Shown: positions 44,860-53,190 of the stretch, in pieces
Numbering within the stretch: position 1 is the stretch's first letter
Layout of the letters: every line of letters begins with the position of its first letter
Assembly: GCF_900129855.1 (NCBI RefSeq)
Contig: NZ_LT670819.1
Span: forward strand, 3,658,001 to 3,722,000
Source: Streptomyces sp. 3214.6
Lineage (GTDB): Bacteria > Actinomycetota > Actinomycetes > Streptomycetales > Streptomycetaceae
Length of the DNA stretch: 64,000 bases
Direction: 5' to 3'
Program-made: the position numbers and the translations under genes
The notes under the pieces: model-generated
Told to the model about the DNA's origin: nothing
Databases searched by the model: none
What the model saw: the letters and a program-made list of their open reading frames with translations, nothing else

Positions 44860-46113
44860 ATGCTGCACAGCACCTCTCGAACCCCGCGTCGCGCAGCCCG
44901 TCGCACAGCCCGGCTCGCCGCCCTCTCGGCGACCGCGGCCGTCCTCGCGTCGATCGTGTCGACGGCCCCGGCCGCGACGGCCGCCCCCGTCGGGAACTGC
45001 CCGCACGGCACCGTGGTGCGCCAGGCCCAGCCGGGAGGCGATCACACCTGTGTCGCCCCGGCCACACTGGGCCGCCGGATGACCGCCTTCGTGCCCGCCC
45101 GCCACGGATTCGCGTTCCGCAACAACTTCCAGACCGCCCCGTTGTTCGACATCCGCGTCCGCGGCCTGTGCGGCGGCATGTCCTACGCGGCACTCGACCA
45201 CTTCTTCAGCCGCCGCCCCATCCCCGCGCAGAACACCGCGCCCGCCGCCGGAACGCCCCTGTTCCGCTACATCAACTCCCGCCAGTGGGACTCCGTCCTG
45301 CCCAACCTCGACAAGTGGACGGAGCTCACCGTCAACCCGTTCGGCTGGCGCAACCAGGAGTTCTTCCACTGGGGCCTGCAAGGCTTCGGGGGCGGGCGGC
45401 TGCAGGAGCTGAGGGAGTCCATCGACGCCGGCCGGCCGGCCCCGCTGGGCCTGTTCAAACAGGACAGCGGGCTCTTCGGGCCGCACCACCAGGTCGTCGC
45501 GATCGGCTACCAGCTCGGCCGCTACACCGGAGACCTGGGCTCCTTCCAGTCCGACCTCAGGATCTTCGTCTACGACCCCAACCACCCCGGCAAGATCATG
45601 ACCCTGGCGCCGCGCCCGAACCAGAACCTCTTCGGCTACCTCGAGTCGCCCGGCGAGACCTGGCGCACGTACTTCGTGGACCGCAAGTACGCCCGCCGCA
45701 CCCCGCCCGCCTTTCCGGCCCCGCCGCCCACCCGCCCCGGCACCGTCTCCGAGCTGCTGGTCACCATCGGCACCGGCGGCGACGACCTGCGCGGCGGGAA
45801 CGACAACGCCGACCTGACCGTCGCCTTCAAGCACCGGCCGGCGCTGCGGATCCCGAACATCAACCACGGCGCCCGCTGGATCGGCCGTCACGCCCAGACC
45901 GTGCGCGTGCCGCTGCCCCGCCCCGTCGAGCCGGCCGAGTTGTCCTCGCTGACCCTGTCCACCGCGTTCGGCGGCGGAATCGGCGGCGACAACTGGAACG
46001 TGGACAGTCTGCGGATCACCGCCTCCGACGGCACGCCGCTCTTCCAGAACAGCGGCAACCCGCTGGTGCGCTTCACCGGACAGACCCACACCTTCACCGC
46101 ACCGCTCGGCTGA
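44860..46113 (+). CDS. Secreted papain-fold-like protein, putative cysteine peptidase
   Basis: 417 residues from the ATG at 44860, with AAGGAGAG upstream. A long twin-Arg/Ala-rich signal region ends near residue 46 (ATAAPVG). The body shows a possible catalytic triad of papain-like proteins: Cys104 in RGLCGGMSYAALDHF, His209/210 in GPHHQVVAIGYQ, and Asp239/Asn241 in VYDPNHPGK. The last ~110 residues look like a beta-sandwich (TVSELLVTIGTGGDDLRGGNDNADLTV ... GGDNWNVDSLRITASDG), the kind that binds lipid or sugar. I do not know a characterised relative. It directly follows the membrane-tethered sigma factor and may be its target or processing partner. Confidence 0.65.
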   Translation: MLHSTSRTPRRAARRTARLAALSATAAVLASIVSTAPAATAAPVGNCPHGTVVRQAQPGGDHTCVAPATLGRRMTAFVPARHGFAFRNNFQTAPLFDIRVRGLCGGMSYAALDHFFSRRPIPAQNTAPAAGTPLFRYINSRQWDSVLPNLDKWTELTVNPFGWRNQEFFHWGLQGFGGGRLQELRESIDAGRPAPLGLFKQDSGLFGPHHQVVAIGYQLGRYTGDLGSFQSDLRIFVYDPNHPGKIMTLAPRPNQNLFGYLESPGETWRTYFVDRKYARRTPPAFPAPPPTRPGTVSELLVTIGTGGDDLRGGNDNADLTVAFKHRPALRIPNINHGARWIGRHAQTVRVPLPRPVEPAELSSLTLSTAFGGGIGGDNWNVDSLRITASDGTPLFQNSGNPLVRFTGQTHTFTAPLG

Positions 46114-46120
46114 ACCGCCC

Positions 46121-46164
46121 ACGCGGGCTGTGCCGTCCGGCGCCCCCGGACGGCACAGCCCGCG

Positions 46165-46165
<1 letters not shown>
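46121..46165. terminator. 20-bp perfect hairpin between convergent genes
   Basis: 46121-46140 is exactly complementary to 46146-46165 with a 5-base loop. It separates the secreted peptidase-like gene from the MacB-type ATPase gene and reaches into the latter's stop codon, so it should stop transcription both ways. Confidence 0.85.
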
Positions 46166-46851
<686 letters not shown>

Positions 46852-46887
46852 GGGGACAACAACTCCTGGAACTGGTAGGTGGGTTGG

Positions 46888-48372
46888 CTACTCGACGCGG
46901 CGCAGCGCGTCCGCCGGGCGCAGCCGCGACGCCCGCCAGCCGCCGAACGCCCCGGCGATCAGACCGCCGGCCACGGCGAGAGCCACCGCGATGGCCACCG
47001 TCGTGACGCTCACCGGCGCGGTCAGCGCGACGTCGAGGGTCTTGGACGCCGCCCGGCGCCCGAACCCGCCGAAGCCGCCGCCACCGCCGGGACCGCCCTG
47101 GCCGCCGCCACCACCGCCCAACTGGGCCTGCAGCGTGGGGCTGACGGCGGTCACGGCGTAGGCGCCCGCCAGGCCGAGCGCGATGCCCAGGGCGCCGCCC
47201 AGCAGGCCGTTGACCATGGCCTCGCCGACGACCTGCCGGGTGACCCGGCCGGACTTCCAGCCCAGCGCCTTCAGCGTGCCGAACTCACGGACACGGCGGG
47301 AGACCGCCGAGGAGGTGAGCAGACCGGCGACCAGGAAGGCGGCGATCAGGACGGCGATGGACAGCCACTTGCCGACGTTGGTGGCGAGGGAGGAGGCCGT
47401 GGAGAGAGAGCCGGAGACGGTGTCGGCGAGGTCGGCGGAGGTCGTCACCGTCGTACCCGAGACGTTCTTCTGGATCGTCGACTTGACGTTGCCGATCTTC
47501 TGGGAGTCGGTCGCCTTGACGTAGATCGTGGTGACCTTGTTCTTCGAGTCGCTGAGGGCCTGGGCCTGGGCCAGCGGGATGTAGACGTTGGCGGCGGCGT
47601 CGCCGCTGTCGGCCGTGGCGATGCCGATCACCGAGAACTTGACGTTGCTGATGGTGAGCGTGGAGCCGACCTTGAGCGACTTCTCCTTGGCGTACGCGGA
47701 GTCGAGGACGGCGACCTTGCCGTCGGTCTCGGTGGTCTTGAAGGTACGGCCGCCGGTGATCGTGGAGGAGGTCAGCGGGCCGAGCGCGGGCTGGGTGACG
47801 TCGGTGCCGTAGACGGAGTAGTTGTTGACGTCGAAGTTGGCGCCGCCGCCCCGCACTTCACCCTGCGGCCGGCCGCTCCCCTGACCGCCGCCGGGGCCAC
47901 CCTGGCCGCCGCCGGTACCGCCGCCGCTACCGCTACCGCCGCCGTTCTGCTGGAACTGGCCGCGGGTGAACTGGCCGTTGATCTTGATGACCTGAAGGCT
48001 CAGCCCGCCGACCGCGTCGGCGACTCCGCTCTGCTTGCCGACCTTGGTGACGGTCGCGGTGGACAGGGTCTGGAAGCCCTGCACCAGGACGCGGTCGGTG
48101 CTCTGCTCGGCGCCGGAGTCGTTGTCCTGCGCGTCGAACCGGAAGCGCGGCCGGTCCGAGGGGTTCGCGGTGGGCGTCGCGGCCTTGGTGACCGTCATGT
48201 CCGTACCCAGGCCGTACAGCGACTGCAGGACCTTGTCCTGGGCCTTCCCCATGCCGGAGGACACGGAGGTGACCACGATGACCAGCGCGATGCCCAGCGC
48301 GAGGCCGGAGGCGACGACGAGTGCCGCTTTTCTGCGGCGGCGCAGTTCGCGCCTCAGGTAGGTGAAGAACAT
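46888..48372 (-). CDS. ABC transporter permease, MacB/FtsX type
   Basis: 494 residues from the ATG at 48372 (MFFTYLRRELRRRRKAAL). One N-terminal membrane helix is followed by a large outer domain of ~260 residues (VTTSADLADTVSG, FRFDAQDNDSGAEQST) and then three helices at the C-terminus, the MacB/FtsX arrangement. A Gly/Gln-rich insertion (GGGSGSGGGTGGGQGGPGGG) interrupts the outer domain and another lies before the last helices. The C-terminal FtsX-like motif SRRVREFGTLKALGWKSGRVTRQVVGEA is present. It works with the LolD-like ATPase. Confidence 0.9.
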   Translation of the reverse strand: MFFTYLRRELRRRRKAALVVASGLALGIALVIVVTSVSSGMGKAQDKVLQSLYGLGTDMTVTKAATPTANPSDRPRFRFDAQDNDSGAEQSTDRVLVQGFQTLSTATVTKVGKQSGVADAVGGLSLQVIKINGQFTRGQFQQNGGGSGSGGGTGGGQGGPGGGQGSGRPQGEVRGGGANFDVNNYSVYGTDVTQPALGPLTSSTITGGRTFKTTETDGKVAVLDSAYAKEKSLKVGSTLTISNVKFSVIGIATADSGDAAANVYIPLAQAQALSDSKNKVTTIYVKATDSQKIGNVKSTIQKNVSGTTVTTSADLADTVSGSLSTASSLATNVGKWLSIAVLIAAFLVAGLLTSSAVSRRVREFGTLKALGWKSGRVTRQVVGEAMVNGLLGGALGIALGLAGAYAVTAVSPTLQAQLGGGGGGQGGPGGGGGFGGFGRRAASKTLDVALTAPVSVTTVAIAVALAVAGGLIAGAFGGWRASRLRPADALRRVE

Positions 48373-48575
48373 GGCCGCAAGGTAGGTACGGCGCGTGATG
48401 AAGGCATAAGGCCGACATAAGAGAACGATGAGAAGGCTGTCCGAGGGCCAGAAATCCGCTCGCACCCACCTGTCGGCGGACGGCGCCGGCGGGGCCCGCG
48501 GACCCGTACGGTTGCCCGACCCCGACGGCGGATCAACAATGAGTAGGGGTGTTCTGTCGGCACCGGGAGCAATCC

Positions 48576-49856
48576 ATGGGAGCCAGAACTCCACGTCCGG
48601 GACTGTTGGACGGCGACGGCGACATCGCCATCCACAAGTGCTCGTCCTGGTCTCAACGAACCACCGCTCATGTCGCCGATCTGCAAGGGCAGATCAACAG
48701 GCTGAAGAGCCGGGCCGGAGCCGAGGCCGGAGCCGGAGCCGGTCTCGACACGGGATGCGTCGAGAAGGCGGAGACCCATCTCAGAGCGGCCCGGGAAGCA
48801 CTGGGCGGCAGGGGACTCTGGCAGCGCCTCTCCGGCAGGGCCTCGGACCGGGCGCTGGCGAACGTCCATGAGGCCGAGGTCGCGATCGTACGCCTGGTCC
48901 CGGAGAACGAGTTGCGCGGGAAACTCCTGCCCGTCCTCGTTCAGGCCCGGCTGCATCTCGATCCGGGCGATGCGCGTCTGCAGCGGCTGGAACAGGTGGC
49001 GTCGCGGTCGCGCAACGGCAAAGTCACCGAGGACGACCGGGAGTTGCTCGCACACACGCTGCACAGCGCCTACCAGGCCGAGCAGGCGGAGCGGGCCAAG
49101 GTCCGCAGCTTCATCGCCATCGTCGGGGTGGCGACCGTCGTCATGGCGCTGATAGCCGTCGGCTTCGCCCTGTGGGCCCTCACGGATGCGCATGGCGTCG
49201 GGACAAGATTCTGCTTCCCGATGAACGCCGACAACCCGAACGCCGTACCCACCGTCTGCCCGCTCGGGGACGAGCCGTCCTGGCAGGGGGTCTGGTTCGT
49301 CGAGTTCTGCGGAATGCTCGGCGCCGCGGTCGCCGGGGCGATCTCCCTGCGTGAGGTCCGGGGGACCGCCGGCCCCTACCGGGTGGCCTCCGGGCTGCTC
49401 CTGCTGCGACTTCCCGTCGGGGCGCTCACCGCCGTCATCGGGATCATCCTGCTCAGTGGCCGGTTCTTCCCGGGGCTCACCGCCCTCGACACGTCCACGC
49501 AGATCATCGCGTGGGCCATCGCGTTCGGCGTGCTGCAGGAGCCCGTGACCCGTGCCATCGACCGGCAGGGCCAGTTCCTGCTGGAGAACGTGCGGGCCTC
49601 CGGACGCAAGCCGGACAACGGCCCCGGAAAGCGGCCACGGCCGGGCAGGAAGCCCCCCGCGTCCTCGTCTCAAGCCTCGCACCCGGAGCCGGAGCCCGAG
49701 CCCGAGCTGGAGCCCCAGTCCGAGCCCGAGCTGGAGCCCCAGTCCGAGCCGGAGCCGGAGCCGGCGGGCGAGCCCGAGCCGAAGGCGCGAGGCGGTGCGG
49801 TGTCCCGGGTCCTCGGGCGGAGGTCCGCTTCCCGGGCCCCGCGACGCCCCGACTGA
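48576..49856 (+). CDS. Membrane protein with coiled-coil N-terminus and Glu-Pro repeat tail
   Basis: 426 residues from the ATG at 48576 (MGARTPRPGLLD), with GGGAG 8 bp upstream; the GTG at 48549 is an alternative. The N-terminal ~170 residues are soluble and helical (THLRAAREALGGRGLWQRLS, NVHEAEVAIVRLVPENELRGKLLPVLVQARL). Four membrane segments follow (SFIAIVGVATVVMALIAVGF and others), with an outer loop containing CFPMNADNPNAVPTVC. The tail is low complexity with PEPEPEPELEPQSEPELEPQ repeats. The function is unknown; a surface or transport accessory role is possible. It is divergent from the MacB-type permease. Confidence 0.65.
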   Translation: MGARTPRPGLLDGDGDIAIHKCSSWSQRTTAHVADLQGQINRLKSRAGAEAGAGAGLDTGCVEKAETHLRAAREALGGRGLWQRLSGRASDRALANVHEAEVAIVRLVPENELRGKLLPVLVQARLHLDPGDARLQRLEQVASRSRNGKVTEDDRELLAHTLHSAYQAEQAERAKVRSFIAIVGVATVVMALIAVGFALWALTDAHGVGTRFCFPMNADNPNAVPTVCPLGDEPSWQGVWFVEFCGMLGAAVAGAISLREVRGTAGPYRVASGLLLLRLPVGALTAVIGIILLSGRFFPGLTALDTSTQIIAWAIAFGVLQEPVTRAIDRQGQFLLENVRASGRKPDNGPGKRPRPGRKPPASSSQASHPEPEPEPELEPQSEPELEPQSEPEPEPAGEPEPKARGGAVSRVLGRRSASRAPRRPD

Positions 49857-49875
49857 AAGGGCGGGTCATGCGAAA

Positions 49876-49901
49876 GGCGGTCACCCTCTCGGGCAACCGC
49901 C
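49876..49901 (-). terminator. Terminator of the L,D-transpeptidase gene
   Basis: On the minus strand an 11-bp stem (GGCGGT... with two G-U pairs) closes on a GAGA tetraloop and is followed by TTT. It lies 34 bp past the stop codon. Confidence 0.75.
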
Positions 49902-49934
49902 TTCAGCACACACGGAGTCGGGTCAGGACCGGCC

Positions 49935-51182
49935 TCAGACGGCCGAACCCGCCTTCCACTGCGCCCAGTCCATGTTCCAGCCGTTGAGGCCGTTGTCCGG
50001 CGCGACCGTCTTGTCGCCGGTGTTGGAGACGACCACGACGTCACCGACGATCGAGTTGGTGTAGAACCAGTAGCCCGCCGTGCCCGTGTCGTTGGCGCCC
50101 TTGGTGTCGGACAGACCCACGCAGCCGTGGCTGGTGTTCACCGAGCCGAAGATGGACTTCGCGCCCCAGTAGTTGCCGTGCACGAAGGTGCCGGAGTTGG
50201 TGAGGCGGATGGCGTGCGGCACGTCCTTGATGTCGTACTCGCCCTTGCCGTCGTCGTCGGTGAAGCCCACGGTCGCGCCGTTCATGCGCGTCTCCTTGAA
50301 CTTCTCCGACATCACCATCTGGCCCTCGTACGTCTTGTTGTCAGGCGAGCCGGCGGAGATCGGGATGGTCTTGATGACCGCGCCGTTGTGCGTGACCTTC
50401 ATCTGCTTGGTCTTCGCGTCGACGTAGGAGACCTGGTTGCGGCCGATCTTGAAGGTGACCGTCTTCTGCTGGACTCCGATGACACCCTTGGCGCCCTCCA
50501 CACCGTCGAGCGCGAGCTTCAGCGTGACGGTGGAGTTCTCCTTCCAGTAGTCCTTGGGCCGGCAGTCCATGCGCTGGGTGGAGAACCAGTGGCAGACGAC
50601 CTCCTGGCCACTGGTGGAGGTGACAGTGACGCCCTTCTGGACGGCCGCCTTGTTGGTGATCTCCTTGTTGAAGTTGATCGACACCGGCATGCCCACGCCG
50701 ACGGTCGAGCCGTCCTCGGGCGTGAAGTTGCCTATGAAGCTGTTGGCCGGGGAGACCGTGGTGAACGAGGCGTTCTCGTGGGCCTCCAGGCCCGCGGAGT
50801 CCTTCGCGCTGGCCGCCACCTTGTAGGTGGTGGACCGCTCCAACTGGCTGTTCGGCTTCCAGCTGGTCTTGTCGGCGGAGAGCGTGCCCTGGACGGCGGT
50901 CCCCTCGGCGGTGGTCATCGTCACCGTGGTGAGCGTGCCCTTGCTCACGGTGACGGCCGCCGAGTTGTTGATGGAGGCGTTGTTCGAGCCGTCCGCAGGT
51001 GTGATCTTGATCTGGGCCTCGGAGGACTTCTTGGCCGCCGCCTCGTCGGCCTTGGCCTGCGAGGAGCTGCCTCCGCCGTCGGAGGCGCCACTGTCGCCGC
51101 CGGAACACGCAGAGAGCACCAGAACACCGCCGAGCAGGGCGGACGCGGCCATCAGACCTCGACGCCGCCTACTGTCCGTCAT
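49935..51182 (-). CDS. L,D-transpeptidase lipoprotein (YkuD domain with Ig-like domains)
   Basis: 415 residues from the ATG at 51182, with GGAG 9 bp upstream. The signal peptide ends in the lipobox VLVLSACSGG. Two Ig-like domains (about residues 55-255) precede the YkuD catalytic domain, whose motif is HGNYWGAKSIFGSVNTSHGCVGL, with catalytic Cys and two His. These enzymes make 3-3 crosslinks in peptidoglycan, outside the membrane, and can resist most beta-lactams other than carbapenems. It probably acts in wall maintenance during apical growth or stress. Confidence 0.95.
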   Translation of the reverse strand: MTDSRRRRGLMAASALLGGVLVLSACSGGDSGASDGGGSSSQAKADEAAAKKSSEAQIKITPADGSNNASINNSAAVTVSKGTLTTVTMTTAEGTAVQGTLSADKTSWKPNSQLERSTTYKVAASAKDSAGLEAHENASFTTVSPANSFIGNFTPEDGSTVGVGMPVSINFNKEITNKAAVQKGVTVTSTSGQEVVCHWFSTQRMDCRPKDYWKENSTVTLKLALDGVEGAKGVIGVQQKTVTFKIGRNQVSYVDAKTKQMKVTHNGAVIKTIPISAGSPDNKTYEGQMVMSEKFKETRMNGATVGFTDDDGKGEYDIKDVPHAIRLTNSGTFVHGNYWGAKSIFGSVNTSHGCVGLSDTKGANDTGTAGYWFYTNSIVGDVVVVSNTGDKTVAPDNGLNGWNMDWAQWKAGSAV

Positions 51183-51352
51183 CACACGCTTCTCCATCGT
51201 TGCCGATTACAGAACCCCGAGAGTCCCCGTCAAAAAACATCAACGCTACGACCAGTTCGTCCCGTTCCACATTTCCCGAAGGTGTGGGGCACGCCACGTT
51301 CATGGCGTGGTTGGTGCGGGTGTCGGTTCGTGCGCCTGCTGAGACGAAGAAA

Positions 51353-51378
51353 CCCCGGGCGGCGGTTGCCGTCCGGGG
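51353..51378 (-). terminator. Terminator of the acidic-tail protein gene
   Basis: An 11-bp stem with one G-U pair (51353-51363 with 51368-51378) and a GGTT loop. On the minus strand it is followed by TTTCTTC. It lies 20 bp past the stop of the gene at 51399-51767. Confidence 0.75.
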
Positions 51379-51398
51379 TCACGGTTTCCCCAAGACGC

Positions 51399-51767
51399 TC
51401 AGCCGATGCCGACCTCTTCGTCGTCCGACTCGCCGTCGGACTCCCCATCATGGTCGACATCATCGTCGTCGAGGTCCCACTCCGGCGAATCCGGGTCGTA
51501 GTCGATCCGCTCGCTGGACCAGGAGGCCTGCTGGAGCTCCACCCCGGGCACCTGACTGACCAGGTCGAACGGGTCGACGAGGTAGGCGAGGGCCTCCGCG
51601 GTGTCTTCCGTCACAGCGCCCTCGGTGTGCGCGCGCTCGTCGTCCGGCAGCTCCGCGTCCGAGGCCACCCGCCGCAGGGCCGCCTTGCTCACGGCGTCCT
51701 CGTCGTGAATTTCCAGCACGAGTTCCACGCGAAGCCGTACAAAACGTGATGTCTCTTCAGAGTTCAT
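51399..51767 (-). CDS. Conserved small protein with acidic tail, unknown function
   Basis: 122 residues from the ATG at 51767 (MNSEETSRFVRLRVELVLEIHD). A basic/acidic helical start is followed by ASDAELPDDERAHTEGAVTEDTAEALAYLVDPFDLVSQVPG, and the last ~30 residues are almost all Asp, Glu, Ser and Gly. No membrane helix or enzyme motif is present. Such tails occur in RNA- or DNA-mimic proteins, but I do not recognise the family. It is divergent from the sortase-type surface protein with a ~110-bp gap. Confidence 0.75.
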   Translation of the reverse strand: MNSEETSRFVRLRVELVLEIHDEDAVSKAALRRVASDAELPDDERAHTEGAVTEDTAEALAYLVDPFDLVSQVPGVELQQASWSSERIDYDPDSPEWDLDDDDVDHDGESDGESDDEEVGIG

Positions 51768-51876
51768 GGCCGGAGCGTACGACTCAGAGCTCCTGCAACT
51801 TTCCCGCGACCCGCGCCTTTCATTAGCATCGGGCCACACGGCCAATTCGCCAGCGTCACAAGGGGATCGATATTCC

Positions 51877-52272
51877 GTGTCATCCGCTCGCCGTCCGTTG
51901 CTGACCGCCACCGCCGCGGGGACCCTGTTGGGCGCCCTGTGGTTCGTCCCGTCCGCCAACGCGTCCCAGGACGCCCCGGCCAGAACGGAAACGACGACGC
52001 AGGTCACCACGCAGGCACGGGTCGCGTCGTCGACGACGTCCGAGTCGTCGTCGGAGTCGTCGTCATCGCAATCGTCGACCTCGCAATCGTCGTCGGAGTC
52101 CTCGGAGTCGGCAGTCGGGACGGCGGCCCGAACCACGGCCGACGACGGCACCCGGCTCGCCGACACCGGAAGCTTCGACACGACCCCGTACGTCGTCGGC
52201 GGGACCACGCTTCTCGCCCTCGGCGCCGGCTTCGTCGTTTATTCGGTTCGCCGGGAACGTCTGGGTTTTTGA
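51877..52272 (+). CDS. Small sortase-anchored-type surface protein (LAXTG)
   Basis: 131 residues from the GTG at 51877. A signal peptide (LLTATAAGTLLGALWFVPSANA) ends near residue 28. About 45 residues of Ser/Thr/Glu-rich stalk (SSESSSESSSSQSSTSQSSS) follow. Near the C-terminus RLADTGSF holds LADTG, which fits the LAXTG motif used by class E sortases in Streptomyces, then a membrane helix (YVVGGTTLLALGAGFVVYSV) and the basic tail RRERLGF. It is thus predicted to be attached to peptidoglycan. The role is unknown; no adhesive or chaplin-like domain is seen. Confidence 0.8.
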   Translation: MSSARRPLLTATAAGTLLGALWFVPSANASQDAPARTETTTQVTTQARVASSTTSESSSESSSSQSSTSQSSSESSESAVGTAARTTADDGTRLADTGSFDTTPYVVGGTTLLALGAGFVVYSVRRERLGF

Positions 52273-52314
52273 ATTAACTTGACTGTTCTTTGACGGGTTC
52301 TTCATAGTTCGCCC

Positions 52315-53100
52315 ATGAAGAGATCATCGGGGGCGCGGCTGTGCGCCACGGCCGCCATCGGCGCACTGTCACTCTCCCTCCTCACCGCCTGCTCGGACGA
52401 CGGGTCGAAGGACACCGCGGACTCCAAGCCGTCTGCCTCCGCATCGGCGTCCACCTCCTCGTCGGCCCCGGCCGGCAAGGCCCTCACCAGCGCCGAGCTG
52501 GAGAAGCTGCTGCTCGCCAAGGGCGACGTCAAGGGTTACAAGGTCGGCCCGAAGGACCCGTCCGCCACAACCTCCAAGTCCGCGTTGAAGGTCGACAAGG
52601 CCGCGTGCAACCCGATCGCCTGGGCCACGAACGGGCTCGCTCCGGGCGACACGGACGCGAACGCCACCAACAGCCTCACGGAGGAGAAGCCGACGGCCGC
52701 CACCGCGCAGCCCAAGGACCTCGAGGACGCCTTCAGCATCAAGATGACGTACGTCGGCCTCTCGTCCTACGAGGCCGACGGCGCCGAAAAGACGATGAAG
52801 GCCCTGTCCGACGGGGTGACGGCGTGTGCCGGCGGGTACGGCTTCAACGTCGACGGTGAGGCCTCGAAGGTCGTCAAGGTCGCCGCGGCGAAGGGCTCCG
52901 GGAAGGGCGAGGAGTCGGTGGCGTTCCTCCAGGAGACAACGGTGGAGGGCCAGAAGATCACCGCCCACACCGAGGTGGTGCGCAAGGGCGGCACCCTCGC
53001 CACGTTCTTCACGATGGACGTCGCCAAGCTCGTGCAGGGCGGAGACATGGGCCCCGTCCCCGCCGCCGTGCTCGACGCACAGGTCGCCAAGCTCAAGTAG
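52315..53100 (+). CDS. Secreted lipoprotein of unknown function
   Basis: 261 residues. The signal peptide MKRSSGARLCATAAIGALSL ends in the lipobox LSLLTACSDDG, so the mature protein is lipid-anchored. After a Ser/Ala-rich linker (PSASASASTSSSAPAGK) the folded part contains two cysteines (KAACNPIAW and VTACAGGYGF) that may pair. It ends with FTMDVAKLVQGGDMGPVPAAVLDAQV. It resembles many Streptomyces lipoproteins of the LppX/sensor-like kind without an assigned role. A strong hairpin follows the gene. Confidence 0.8.
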   Translation: MKRSSGARLCATAAIGALSLSLLTACSDDGSKDTADSKPSASASASTSSSAPAGKALTSAELEKLLLAKGDVKGYKVGPKDPSATTSKSALKVDKAACNPIAWATNGLAPGDTDANATNSLTEEKPTAATAQPKDLEDAFSIKMTYVGLSSYEADGAEKTMKALSDGVTACAGGYGFNVDGEASKVVKVAAAKGSGKGEESVAFLQETTVEGQKITAHTEVVRKGGTLATFFTMDVAKLVQGGDMGPVPAAVLDAQVAKLK

Positions 53101-53117
53101 CCCGCCGGACCCCCGTA

Positions 53118-53163
53118 GGGGCCCTGCCGTCGCGCTCTCATCACGCGCGTACGGCAGGGCCCC
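53118..53163. terminator. 13-bp perfect hairpin between convergent genes
   Basis: GGGGCCCTGCCGT (53118-53130) pairs exactly with 53151-53163; the 20-base loop has a CGCG/CGCG pair within. It stops the lipoprotein gene and the convergent hutH. Confidence 0.85.
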
Positions 53164-53190
53164 GACCGCTTGCTGTCCTGTCCTGCTGCC

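Noticed and set aside
46879..48420. 513-aa plus-strand open frame over the MacB-type permease
   Set aside because: Low-complexity shadow of the permease frame.
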